Below are positions 17,014 through 24,399 of a stretch of 64,000 nucleotides of DNA, one piece after another (position 1 is the stretch's first letter; each line of letters opens with the position of its first letter). The translations under genes were made by a program, and so were the position numbers. The notes beneath the pieces were generated by a model. The model worked only from the letters and a program-made list of their open reading frames with translations, ran no database searches and was not told the origin of the DNA. Origin of the DNA: Arcobacter sp. (GTDB taxonomy: Bacteria > Campylobacterota > Campylobacteria > Campylobacterales > Arcobacteraceae); contig PKUK01000002.1 of NCBI GenBank assembly GCA_002869535.1, forward strand, positions 124,001-188,000. Direction: 5' to 3'.

Positions 17014-17133
17014 TAGGTCTTTTAGACCAATCTCTGCGTTGGAGGAGTTTTTTAACTCAGTCACCTACTACTTGTAGGCTCCTTCGCCAAAAAACTCCCC
17101 CGCCTTGACCTTGACTAAAATACCTATTAAAAA
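17007..17133. repeat. Nested palindromic element between nrdB and the AbiC-like gene
   Basis: Outer arms are a perfect 12-bp inverted repeat (17007-17018 with 17122-17133). Inside lie GGAGTTTTTT (17044-17053) with its complement at 17089-17098, a small hairpin CCTAC/GTAGG (17064-17078), and GGTCT/AGACC right after nrdB (17017-17029). The 3' arm ends at the ribosome site (AAAAAGGA) of the AbiC-like gene. The element is richer in G and C than its surroundings. It could be a terminator, a cruciform-forming repeat or a mobile remnant. Confidence 0.6.
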
Positions 17134-17141
17134 GGATTTAG

Positions 17142-18050
17142 ATGTTTATCAATCAAATTTCTTCAAATAAAAAAGATAATAAAAAAAAGTTACCATGGGT
17201 TTTAATATCATTTGGATTATTTGCATTATTCTGTATTGTTAGCATATTTGGATATTACAAGATTATATTTTGGAATTTTACTATTACATCAGATACATAA
17301 AGTTTTGGACAGTTTGGAGACTTTATTGGTGGTACATTAAATCCAATATTAGCATTTTTAAGTTTCATGGCATTACTTTATACTATCAAAATTCAAACAG
17401 ATGAATTGAAACTTTCAAGAGAAGAATTAGAAGCAACTAGGGAGGAATTAAAAGGTTCTAGAATTGCACAACAAGAGCAGAGTGAATCTTTAAAACTTCA
17501 AAATAAAGCTACAGAATTACAAATTTTTGAAAATACTTTTTTTAAATTACTTGACCTTTTTATTGAGAATAAGAATAATTTTTCAGTTAAACCTTCTATA
17601 GGAAAAACTTCTTATTCTTTAGAAGCAATTAAATTACTTTTAGGTTGGTATAAAAGCTACAATAGTTATGATGAGTTTAATAATAATCATGAAAAAAATA
17701 CTGGTGTGTATTTTGGGCAAATATATAAAATATTAAAATTTATTGATAATAGTAATATTGAAAATAAACAAAGATATGTAGGTATTTTTCGAGCCCAATT
17801 TATGAAAGATGAATTAGAATTCTTATTTTATCATTGTTTAGGAAGTATTGGTAAAAGAAGATTTAAAAAACAAGTTGAAGAGTATGAATTTTTTGAGCAT
17901 ATTTCATTTAATGGAAATATTGGAAAAGAGTTATTAAAATATAATATTAAGGCTTTTGGAAAGAATGAAATAATATTAGAAATATACAATAAATTAAAAA
18001 ATAAAAGCCAAAACACCAAAGAAATCCCAGCCTTTGTCAAAGCCGAGTAG
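17142..18050 (+). pseudogene. AbiC-like putative phage abortive-infection protein with an in-frame TAA
   Basis: The frame from ATG 17142 codes two membrane helices (about residues 17-38 and 70-85), a coiled coil (ELKLSREELEATREELKG) and a C-terminal region with VYFGQIYKILKFIDNS and YVGIFRAQFMKDELEFLFYH, the pattern of the putative abortive phage infection family (PF16872 type). A TAA at 17298-17300 breaks it just before SFGQFGDFIGGTLNP, a hallmark of this family where Glu or Lys usually stands. Downstream the frame is open to 18050, so the part from ATG 17367 could be made alone. The last 15 codons lie in the structured element that follows. Confidence 0.72.
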
Positions 18051-18091
18051 TTTTAAATTTTTTTCGGAAAAAGTCGAGGACTGTCTGAGTG

Positions 18092-18118
18092 AAAAAGAGT
18101 GATAAACTCACTCTTTTT
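18092..18118 (+). terminator. Hairpin within the structured element after the AbiC-like gene
   Basis: A perfect 11-bp stem (AAAAAGAGTGA with its complement, loop TAAAC) ends in a T run, which would serve as a terminator for the AbiC-like gene 42 bp upstream. Confidence 0.6.
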
Positions 18119-18199
18119 TGCGAGTTCCGCAGACTAGAAAACAAATTTGAAACTGGGAGGGAAGCTTTGCCTTTGACAACTCGGCTGGTGGCTTTTTGC

Positions 18200-18225
18200 C
18201 TTACTTTTTAACACTAAAAAGTAAG
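18200..18225. terminator. Second hairpin of the structured element
   Basis: A perfect 11-bp stem (CTTACTTTTTA with its complement, loop ACAC). It closes the structured element and could stop transcription in either direction. Confidence 0.45.
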
Positions 18226-18324
18226 AAAGCGAAGAACTTGTTCTTCAAGAGAATATTTAAAGCCCAAACTTAAACCCCTTTAGTTAAAATATTCCATACA
18301 ATTTATCAAATATAAGAGGCAAGA

Positions 18325-18774
18325 ATGTTCACAGAACTAATAAGACCAAGATTTTTAGAAACAGATGCTTTAGGGCATATAAACAATAACACTTATGGAG
18401 TATGGTTTGAATCTGCTCGTGACCCAATTTTCCATATCTTTATGCCAAAGGTTGATGTAAAGAAGTGGAATCTTGTGATGGCTCATAGCTCTTTTGATTT
18501 TCTAAAAGAGGTATTTTGGGGTAAGGAAGTGATTGTTAAGACAGGGATTTCTAAGATAGGTAACTCTTCCCTTGAACTATGTCATGCCGTTTATCAAGAA
18601 GGTAAGCTATGTACTACTGGAAAGTGCGTGCTTATTCATTATAACTTTGAGACAAAAGAGTCTATTCGTATTCCTGATAATATAAGAGAAGAGTTAGAAA
18701 AAGATCTATTTACAATATCGTGGTTTACTTCTTTAAATGAGTTAGAAGAGTATATAAAAAGTAGCAAAAACTAA
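18325..18774 (+). CDS. Acyl-CoA thioesterase (4HBT/YbgC-like hotdog)
   Basis: The 149-residue hotdog-fold protein has the N-terminal RFLETDALGHINNNTYGVWFE motif, in which the Asp acts in thioester cleavage in 4-hydroxybenzoyl-CoA thioesterase-like enzymes. The natural substrate is not known. It is a single gene after the structured element and ends at a bidirectional terminator. Confidence 0.8.
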   Translation: MFTELIRPRFLETDALGHINNNTYGVWFESARDPIFHIFMPKVDVKKWNLVMAHSSFDFLKEVFWGKEVIVKTGISKIGNSSLELCHAVYQEGKLCTTGKCVLIHYNFETKESIRIPDNIREELEKDLFTISWFTSLNELEEYIKSSKN

Positions 18775-18791
18775 ATATTATTTTTGCTACT
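18760..18791. terminator. Bidirectional terminator between the thioesterase and LysE genes
   Basis: A perfect 11-bp inverted repeat (AGTAGCAAAAA with its complement, 10-nt loop) stands between converging genes and has T runs on both strands. Confidence 0.75.
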
Positions 18792-18798
18792 AAAATAG

Positions 18799-19410
18799 TT
18801 ATTCAAATATAAACGGTATCACAGAGGCTATAAGTAGTATCGCCATGATGATATTGAATTTTCTTACATGACTTTCATCTTTTATAAATCTTTTCAAAGC
18901 AACCCCTCCAATAGCCCATGTATTGGTTGAAAGCATTCCTGATAGTAAAAAAATAAGAGATATAATTAATACTTGTGTAATACTATCCTCTTTGGAGCTT
19001 ACAAAAATAGATATAGAAGTAAGTGACATAATCCAACCTTTTGGATTAACCCATTGAAATAGTGCTGCTTGTATAAAACTAAAAGGTTTACTTTTTTCTT
19101 TTATATTCATACTTCCTTTGCTAGTTGCTATTTTATATGCCATCCAAAAAAGATAAGCTATTCCTACAACTTTGAGTACTTTTAAAACTACTGGAAACTT
19201 TTCAAATATAATTCCAAAGCCTAGTCCCACAAGTAAAACCATCAAAGAAAAACCTAATGTCACACCAAGTATATGTGGAATAGTCCTTTTATATCCAAAT
19301 GTTAGTCCAGAAGATAAAAGCATAATATTATTTGGTCCTGGAGTCATAGTACTACTTACAGTAAATGTTGCAATAGAAAGTAGCATGGTAAAGGCATAAA
19401 ACTCTTCCAT
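18799..19410 (-). CDS. LysE/RhtB-family amino acid exporter
   Basis: This 203-residue inner-membrane protein has six hydrophobic segments and the family start region TMTPGPNNIMLLSSGLTFGYKRTIPHILGV. The WVNPKGWIM segment is also typical. The family exports amino acids and their analogues; the substrate here is unknown. The ribosome site AAAGGAG precedes the ATG. Confidence 0.85.
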   Translation of the reverse strand: MEEFYAFTMLLSIATFTVSSTMTPGPNNIMLLSSGLTFGYKRTIPHILGVTLGFSLMVLLVGLGFGIIFEKFPVVLKVLKVVGIAYLFWMAYKIATSKGSMNIKEKSKPFSFIQAALFQWVNPKGWIMSLTSISIFVSSKEDSITQVLIISLIFLLSGMLSTNTWAIGGVALKRFIKDESHVRKFNIIMAILLIASVIPFIFE

Positions 19411-19535
19411 TAGAACTCCTTTTAAATTTAGTGAGGTAATTATATCTGTTAAAATTTTTTTACTCTATACATATATTGATATAAAAATTATCTATTCTTG
19501 CTAAAAGATATCTCTATAATATGATATAATTTTTC

Positions 19536-19916
19536 ATGATAAAAATAAACCACTTAGATCATCTTGTATTAACTGTTAAAGATATAAATAAAACTGTTGA
19601 GTTCTATACTCAAATATTAGGCATGGAAAAAGAGATTTTCAAAGGCTCTCGTATTGCTTTAAAGTATGGTAACCAGAAGATTAATCTTCATGAACTAGGA
19701 AATGAATTTGAACCAAAAGCTTACAATGTAAAAGAAGGAAGTGCAGATTTGTGTTTTATTGTAGATACAAAAATTGAAGATGTAAAAGAGTTTTTAGAAT
19801 CACAAGGTATAGAAATCATAGAAGGAATAGTTCCAAGAACTGGTGCAATTAGCAATATAAAATCTATTTATATAAGAGACCCTGATATGAATTTAGTGGA
19901 GTTATCAAACTATTAG
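19536..19916 (+). CDS. VOC-superfamily (glyoxalase-like) protein
   Basis: The 126-residue protein has two beta-alpha-beta-beta-beta units: LDHLVLTVKDINKTVEFYTQILGMEKEIF, and ADLCFIVDTKIEDVKEFL...SIYIRDPDMNLVELSNY. His in LDHLVL and Glu in LVELS fit metal ligands. It resembles the small virulence-protein/dioxygenase group; the reaction is not known. Its last 11 codons are part of a 41-bp direct repeat that recurs at 21086-21126. Confidence 0.82.
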   Translation: MIKINHLDHLVLTVKDINKTVEFYTQILGMEKEIFKGSRIALKYGNQKINLHELGNEFEPKAYNVKEGSADLCFIVDTKIEDVKEFLESQGIEIIEGIVPRTGAISNIKSIYIRDPDMNLVELSNY

Positions 19917-19925
19917 TTAACTTTT
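19885..19925 (+). repeat. 41-bp direct repeat, copy 1
   Basis: This segment covers the last codons and the stop of the VOC gene plus some following bases. It matches 21086-21126 at 40 of 41 positions (difference at 19907 versus 21108). The two copies bracket the lipoprotein gene. Confidence 0.85.
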
Positions 19926-20077
19926 ATCCTCTGTCTTCAAATAAATAATAAATATTCCATAGTAATGATAAAATTATATTTATATTACTTTTTTAAAATA
20001 TTTAAATTGTATTAATATTCATTATGCTACTATGCAAAGAAATTTTATGCTATTTAATACATAAAGTAGGAGTAATA

Positions 20078-21067
20078 ATGAAAAATAAGTTTAAATTTGT
20101 AGGACAAATAACAATAATATTATCTATTGTTTTTTCTTTTCAGGCCTGTTCTTTAAAGGTTCCTTTAAAATCTGTTGAGAAATCTGAAAATACATATGTA
20201 CCAACTCTAGAAGAAAAAGAGATTACAGAAATAAGTTTTATAGATGGACTAGGAGATAGTCCTCAAATAGTTACTGGTATATTTGAAAAAGCAATATTTT
20301 TGGAAAATGACAAAAAAAGTATTGAAGCGTATTCTTTCATATCAAATGCAATAAAAAAAGAGTTTTTAGCAAGAAAACTACCTGTAAAGTTTGTTGAAAC
20401 ATCAAACGAATCATTGGTTTTAAAGAAGTTTGAAATTTTTACACATAGAAGCACTGGATTTTCACCAATTGTTACAATATCTATGTTAAAAGTTACTGTA
20501 AATATTGGTAGTGAGGAAAAAATATTTACATCAGTTATAAAAAGAGGAAAAGTGCCAATATGGTCACCTGATGAATTAAATGACCCTTGTTTTAATGAAC
20601 CTATTATGCTTATGGTAAAAGAAATTGTTGCAAAAATTAATAAAGCTTATTTCAATTATAAATTAAGTGATGAAAAAGTTGCAGAAATAATAAATAAAAT
20701 AGAAAATGAAATAACAACAAAAGATAACCTAAACTATATTAATATGTATGAATTAGGTTTCTCAAACAATAAAAAAGCTCTTGATACTGTAAAGCTTTAT
20801 AATAGTAGTACTGATGAATATTTAAGATTATCATCTATTGCAGTAGTAGGTTTATTAGGAGGAGAAAAAGAGTTCTCATACTTAACAAATATTTATAGAA
20901 ATGCAAAACTTTGGCAAGATAGAGCAATGGCCTTGAAGTCAATTGCTGATATAGGAACAAAAGAGACTAGAGAGTTTATTGATAGGGAGTATAATCTTTG
21001 GCAAACTCAAGATACAAAAGAAGGTAAGTGGAATAGTATGATTTTAAAACTATATGAAAAAAATTGA
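20078..21067 (+). CDS. Lipoprotein with HEAT-like C-terminus
   Basis: From the ATG at 20078 (AGGAG six bases upstream) the protein of about 329 residues has a lipoprotein signal: a basic start, a hydrophobic stretch, and the lipobox FQAC with Cys at about residue 24. The C-terminal 100 residues (LRLSSIAVVGLLGGEKEFSYLTNIYRNAKLWQDRAMALKSIADIG) look like HEAT repeats. Function unknown. A longer frame from 20024 would hide the signal. The gene is bracketed by the 41-bp repeats and ends in a strong hairpin, so it may be a later insertion. Confidence 0.75.
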   Translation: MKNKFKFVGQITIILSIVFSFQACSLKVPLKSVEKSENTYVPTLEEKEITEISFIDGLGDSPQIVTGIFEKAIFLENDKKSIEAYSFISNAIKKEFLARKLPVKFVETSNESLVLKKFEIFTHRSTGFSPIVTISMLKVTVNIGSEEKIFTSVIKRGKVPIWSPDELNDPCFNEPIMLMVKEIVAKINKAYFNYKLSDEKVAEIINKIENEITTKDNLNYINMYELGFSNNKKALDTVKLYNSSTDEYLRLSSIAVVGLLGGEKEFSYLTNIYRNAKLWQDRAMALKSIADIGTKETREFIDREYNLWQTQDTKEGKWNSMILKLYEKN

Positions 21068-21086
21068 TTTTTCATATAGTTTTAAA
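21043..21086 (+). terminator. Strong hairpin terminator after the lipoprotein gene
   Basis: Perfect 19-bp arms (21043-21061 and 21068-21086) with a 6-nt loop; it contains the end of the lipoprotein frame and touches the second 41-bp repeat copy. Confidence 0.75.
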
Positions 21087-21126
21087 TATGAATTTAGTGG
21101 AGTTATCTAACTATTAGTTAACTTTT
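21086..21126 (+). repeat. 41-bp direct repeat, copy 2
   Basis: It is a non-coding copy, on this strand, of the VOC gene end at 19885-19925 (40/41 identical). On the minus strand it contains the last codons of the small membrane protein. This suggests that the VOC gene and that gene were once adjacent. Confidence 0.85.
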
Positions 21127-21335
21127 TCATCAAGAAAGAGTTTTATTAGAAGTAGCGTTAAGACAAAGAACAATGAATTTAATATAAGATAGAGACTATC
21201 TAGAAGTTCTGATGTTGTTAAACTATCTGTTTGATATTGAAAATTAATCAAATCAACTATTCCCATAGAAACAAAATATGAAAAAAGTATAGCAATGGTT
21301 AATTTAAAAGCTTTTATAGTATTTACAGTTAACAT
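21114..21335 (-). CDS. Small two-helix membrane protein
   Basis: The 73-residue product has two hydrophobic helices (LTIAILFSYFVSMGIV and LYLILNSLFFVLTLLLIKLF) and no known motif. It is probably an inner-membrane protein of unknown role. Its 3' end falls in the 41-bp repeat. Confidence 0.6.
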   Translation of the reverse strand: MLTVNTIKAFKLTIAILFSYFVSMGIVDLINFQYQTDSLTTSELLDSLYLILNSLFFVLTLLLIKLFLDEKVN

Positions 21336-21411
21336 ATAAGTATCCTAAAAAGTATTTATATATTATTTTAGGATAAAGACGTCACATATTACGTCACAAA
21401 AAAGCTAAATT

Positions 21412-21894
21412 TTAAAATTTAGTCTCATCGTGATAAAACTCATTTACACCATTAAAGCCCTCTAAGAAGTAAAGAAAAAATGCTACATCATCAATTTCAC
21501 TTAAGCTTATTTTTCCTTTGAGACTTGGCATGGTGTTAAAATGTTTTACAACCCCTTCAAGACAGATTGTTTTTGCTTTATTTGGATAATAAAGATAATC
21601 TTTTACAAAATCACTTGCTTCTATAATCTGAAACTCAATATCATTTATACTACCTATTTGACTCTTTAGTCTAAAGGATATTTCATTGCCTGTTGGGGCT
21701 TTTAGATTTAGAAGTTTGTTATCTTCCTCAATAAAGTTTTTCATCAAAAGTGCTATATCCATGTATTTCACATGGCATTCAGTACATTTTTGCTCAAAAA
21801 CTTTTTCACCTTTTGAATACTTTTGTTTATCAAATTGTTCGGGTAAGGCGTAAATGAAACTAAAAATTATACAAAAGAGAGCTAAAAATCGCAT
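21412..21894 (-). CDS. Periplasmic c-type cytochrome
   Basis: From the ATG at 21894 (GGAGT upstream) there is a signal peptide MRFLALFCIIFSFIYA, followed by one haem site CTECH and, near the end, a cytochrome c fold with the distal Met in MPSLKGKISLSEIDDVAFFLYFL. The product has about 160 residues. It has an unusually long insert between the haem site and the Met loop. The partner oxidoreductase is not visible nearby. Confidence 0.8.
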   Translation of the reverse strand: MRFLALFCIIFSFIYALPEQFDKQKYSKGEKVFEQKCTECHVKYMDIALLMKNFIEEDNKLLNLKAPTGNEISFRLKSQIGSINDIEFQIIEASDFVKDYLYYPNKAKTICLEGVVKHFNTMPSLKGKISLSEIDDVAFFLYFLEGFNGVNEFYHDETKF

Positions 21895-22077
21895 ATGTAC
21901 TCCTTCTTGTTTTATCAATACTAAAATTGTACGTAAATTAAATAAAAATATAATTACAAAAAAAATGTTAAATATTTCATATAAGAAATATTTTATTTCT
22001 TTTTACAATTTATTATTTTTTGTTTAAAAATATAATTTTTTTAGATACAATTGATAGATTTCATCAAAGAGAGATAA

Positions 22078-22842
22078 ATGAGTGCAATTAAACAGATTAT
22101 TTTTTTAACATTTCTTTTAATAGCCGTAATGGTTGGTTGTGTATATACATACATTAATCAATATGGAATCCAAACAGATACTACAATAACTACCCCTTCT
22201 CAAGAAGAGACAAAAAATACAGAACCTATAGAAGAAAAAGTAACCAAAGAAATAACCAAAAATGAAGAAGTTATTGAAAAGGTTGAAGAAAAAGAAAATG
22301 AAAATATCGAGAAAAAAATAGAAGAAACTAAAGAGATTGATAAACCTAAAGAAAAAGAAGTAATAGAAGAAATAATAGAAAAACAAAAGGAAGAACCAGC
22401 TCTTTTAGAAAAGATACCACAAGAACAGAAGATAGAAGAGTTATCTAAAAAGATTCAACCTAAAAAACTACAAAACAATAAAACTCAAGAAGAGATAGAT
22501 AATATTCTTTATAAAGAGAAGATATTTTTCAAAAGATTAGGTACAGATATTACAGAAAAAAGTTACAAAGTTGTTCAAGATATAGCAGGTATTTTATTAA
22601 GAAATCCAGATGTAAAAGTAGAAATAGGTGGACATACTGATGCTAAAGGTGAAGAGGATGTCAATGAATGGATTTCCCTACAAAGAGCAAAAAGCGTAAG
22701 AAAAGAGTTAGTTAAGCTTGGAGTTTCAAAGGATAGAGTTACTGCAAAAGGTTATGGTGAAACAAGACCTTTGGTACCTAATGATAAAAATGGTTACTCT
22801 TTTGAAAATAGAAGAGTAGAATTTAAAATAATTGAGGAATAA
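22078..22842 (+). CDS. OmpA-family peptidoglycan-binding protein
   Basis: The 254-residue protein has an N-terminal membrane anchor (IIFLTFLLIAVMVGCVYTYI), a Lys/Glu-rich low-complexity linker from about 45 to 145, and a C-terminal OmpA domain (VEIGGHTDAKGEEDVNEWISLQRAKSVRKELVKLGVSKDRVTAKGYGETRP). The OmpA domain binds peptidoglycan, so it likely tethers the inner membrane to the wall. It is 2 bp from the next gene and co-transcribed with it. Confidence 0.85.
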   Translation: MSAIKQIIFLTFLLIAVMVGCVYTYINQYGIQTDTTITTPSQEETKNTEPIEEKVTKEITKNEEVIEKVEEKENENIEKKIEETKEIDKPKEKEVIEEIIEKQKEEPALLEKIPQEQKIEELSKKIQPKKLQNNKTQEEIDNILYKEKIFFKRLGTDITEKSYKVVQDIAGILLRNPDVKVEIGGHTDAKGEEDVNEWISLQRAKSVRKELVKLGVSKDRVTAKGYGETRPLVPNDKNGYSFENRRVEFKIIEE

Positions 22843-22844
22843 GT

Positions 22845-23234
22845 ATGTTGATGATTGCTTCTAAAATAGTTTTTTGGTTACTTGCTGTGTCTATACTCTC
22901 TATGTATATTGGATTTTTAATTGGAAAAGTAAGATATAAGAAAAAGCCAGTAAGTTATGAAATCAACCCAATTTTGCGAAAACCTGGAAATATTTACAAT
23001 AAACCTTTTATTTTAGGAAATCCAAGACCTACAGGAAAAGATGACTTAAAAGAGATAGAGGGTATTGATAAAGAGATGGAAGTCAAGTTAAACGCACTTG
23101 GAATTTTCCATATTGAGCAAATAGCAAAATGGAGTGAGAAAAACATAGATTGGATAGAAGAGTATTTTTCTATTGATAATCGAGTAATCGAAGAAGAGTG
23201 GGTTGAAAAAGCTAAAGTAATCACAAAAAGATAG
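22845..23234 (+). CDS. Membrane-anchored helix-hairpin-helix protein
   Basis: A 129-residue protein with one N-terminal membrane helix and a C-terminal domain DDLKEIEGIDKEMEVKLNALGIFHIEQIAKWSEKNIDWIEEYFS. This HhH-like domain is the same type as the C-terminal extension of some NuoE and ribosomal L21-linked proteins. It follows the OmpA gene closely. Function unknown. Confidence 0.7.
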   Translation: MLMIASKIVFWLLAVSILSMYIGFLIGKVRYKKKPVSYEINPILRKPGNIYNKPFILGNPRPTGKDDLKEIEGIDKEMEVKLNALGIFHIEQIAKWSEKNIDWIEEYFSIDNRVIEEEWVEKAKVITKR

Positions 23235-23254
23235 AACTTATTTTTCTATCTTTT
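23226..23254. terminator. Bidirectional terminator
   Basis: Perfect 11-bp arms (AAAAGATAGAA with its complement) with a 7-nt loop overlap the stops of two converging genes. Confidence 0.8.
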
Positions 23255-23681
23255 CCTCTAAAAGATTTTTAACACAACACTCAATCATATCAAAAACTTT
23301 ATCAAAGCCTTCAAAGCCATCAAAAAAATATGGGTCAGGAACATCTTCTCCCTCATATCCATAATCTCCAATAAGAAGTGGATTCTTACATCCTAACTCT
23401 TTTAGTGAAGCTATATTTTTTGAATCAAGCCCTACTATTAAATCAAACTTTTTAAAATCATCTTTGCAAACTTGTCTTGCTTTATAGTTTGAGATATCAA
23501 GTCCTCTTATTTTGGCTATCTTTTGAGAATCAGGACATGGAGCATCACCTATGTGCCAAGAACCTGTTCCACAAGAGTCTACTTCTATAGAGTAACCTTT
23601 TTCTTTGGCATAATCTCTAGCTATTGCTTCTGCAAGTGGTGACCTGCATATATTTCCTAAACAAACAAATAAAATTTTCAT
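23238..23681 (-). CDS. Low-molecular-weight protein tyrosine phosphatase
   Basis: The 147-residue protein has the active-site loop VCLGNICRSPLAEA (C-x5-R) at its start and the general acid loop VPDPYF near residue 118. It removes phosphate from tyrosine residues. Directly upstream on the same strand are the nitrilase-like and phosphohexomutase genes, so a link with surface polysaccharide control is possible but not shown. Confidence 0.92.
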   Translation of the reverse strand: MKILFVCLGNICRSPLAEAIARDYAKEKGYSIEVDSCGTGSWHIGDAPCPDSQKIAKIRGLDISNYKARQVCKDDFKKFDLIVGLDSKNIASLKELGCKNPLLIGDYGYEGEDVPDPYFFDGFEGFDKVFDMIECCVKNLLEEKIEK

Positions 23682-23682
23682 A

Positions 23683-24399
23683 CTATTTTATACCCACATC
23701 TAAATATTTTCTCATAAGTTTTATCTCTTTTAAATCTATTGTCTTTGAGATAAGCTCTTGGCTATCATCTATTGTCATATCTCCAAAGGGAGTTATAATA
23801 GAGGAACTTTTTGCACAAGACTCATCTGAACTGTCACTTGCAATAACAAAACACTGATTTGCAACAGCTAAGGCTCTTGATAAAGTCTCATAATTATCTT
23901 TTCTTTTTGCTCCCCACATAGCAGGAATCAAAATAATATCAGCACCTTTTAGTTTTTGCCAATAATCTAAAAACCTTAATTCAAAACAGATTAATACTCC
24001 AATTTTAAGTCCATCTACTTCAAAAAGTTTTATATCCTCTTCTCTACCACTTTCAAAATATTTATTTTCGTCATTTAGTGTAAAGAGTTTTATTTTTGAT
24101 TGTTTATGTATGATTTTACCTTTATGAAAAATATAAAAGGTATTGAAGTAATCTTCACACTCTTTATTCGTCATAGTTAAACTAATAGTTCGCTCTTTTG
24201 ATAGCTCTGTAAGCTTTTCTATAGCTGTTTTAGTAAACTTTCCAGCTTCTATTATTCTTCCATAGGCATAACCTGTTAAGCATAATTCAGGTGCTAAGAT
24301 AAATGACTCTTTTGGAGTTTGTAAGATAAGAGTTTCAAGATGATTTAAATTATCTTGAAAGTTTGTACTAGGCTTTGTTTGAAGAGTTATTAAGTTCAT
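23683..24399 (-). CDS. Carbon-nitrogen hydrolase (nitrilase superfamily)
   Basis: The 238-residue protein has the three catalytic parts: Glu in LAPELCLTGYAYGR, Lys in KQSKIKLF, and Cys in VLICFELRFLDYW. Such enzymes act on amides; the short form here resembles NIT2/omega-amidase-like or YafV-like members. Its start overlaps the end of the phosphohexomutase gene by 32 bp. Confidence 0.82.
   Translation of the reverse strand: MNLITLQTKPSTNFQDNLNHLETLILQTPKESFILAPELCLTGYAYGRIIEAGKFTKTAIEKLTELSKERTISLTMTNKECEDYFNTFYIFHKGKIIHKQSKIKLFTLNDENKYFESGREEDIKLFEVDGLKIGVLICFELRFLDYWQKLKGADIILIPAMWGAKRKDNYETLSRALAVANQCFVIASDSSDESCAKSSSIITPFGDMTIDDSQELISKTIDLKEIKLMRKYLDVGIK

Larger units (their letters stand above)
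18003..18225. repeat. Structured palindromic element overlapping the end of the AbiC-like gene
   Basis: Several stems nest here: AAAAGCCA (18003-18010) with TGGCTTTT (18189-18196); CCAGCC (18027-18032) with GGCTGG (18183-18188); GCCGAGT (18042-18048) with ACTCGGC (18179-18185), which shares bases with the former; GTCTG (18083-18087) with CAGAC (18130-18134); and two 11-bp hairpins. The gap 18051-18324 has no gene. The layout suits a structured RNA or a dispersed intergenic repeat; I cannot name the family. Confidence 0.5.

Noticed and set aside
22117-22386. Phe/Tyr-rich minus-strand frame
   Set aside because: It is the complement of the Lys/Glu-rich linker of the OmpA-family protein.
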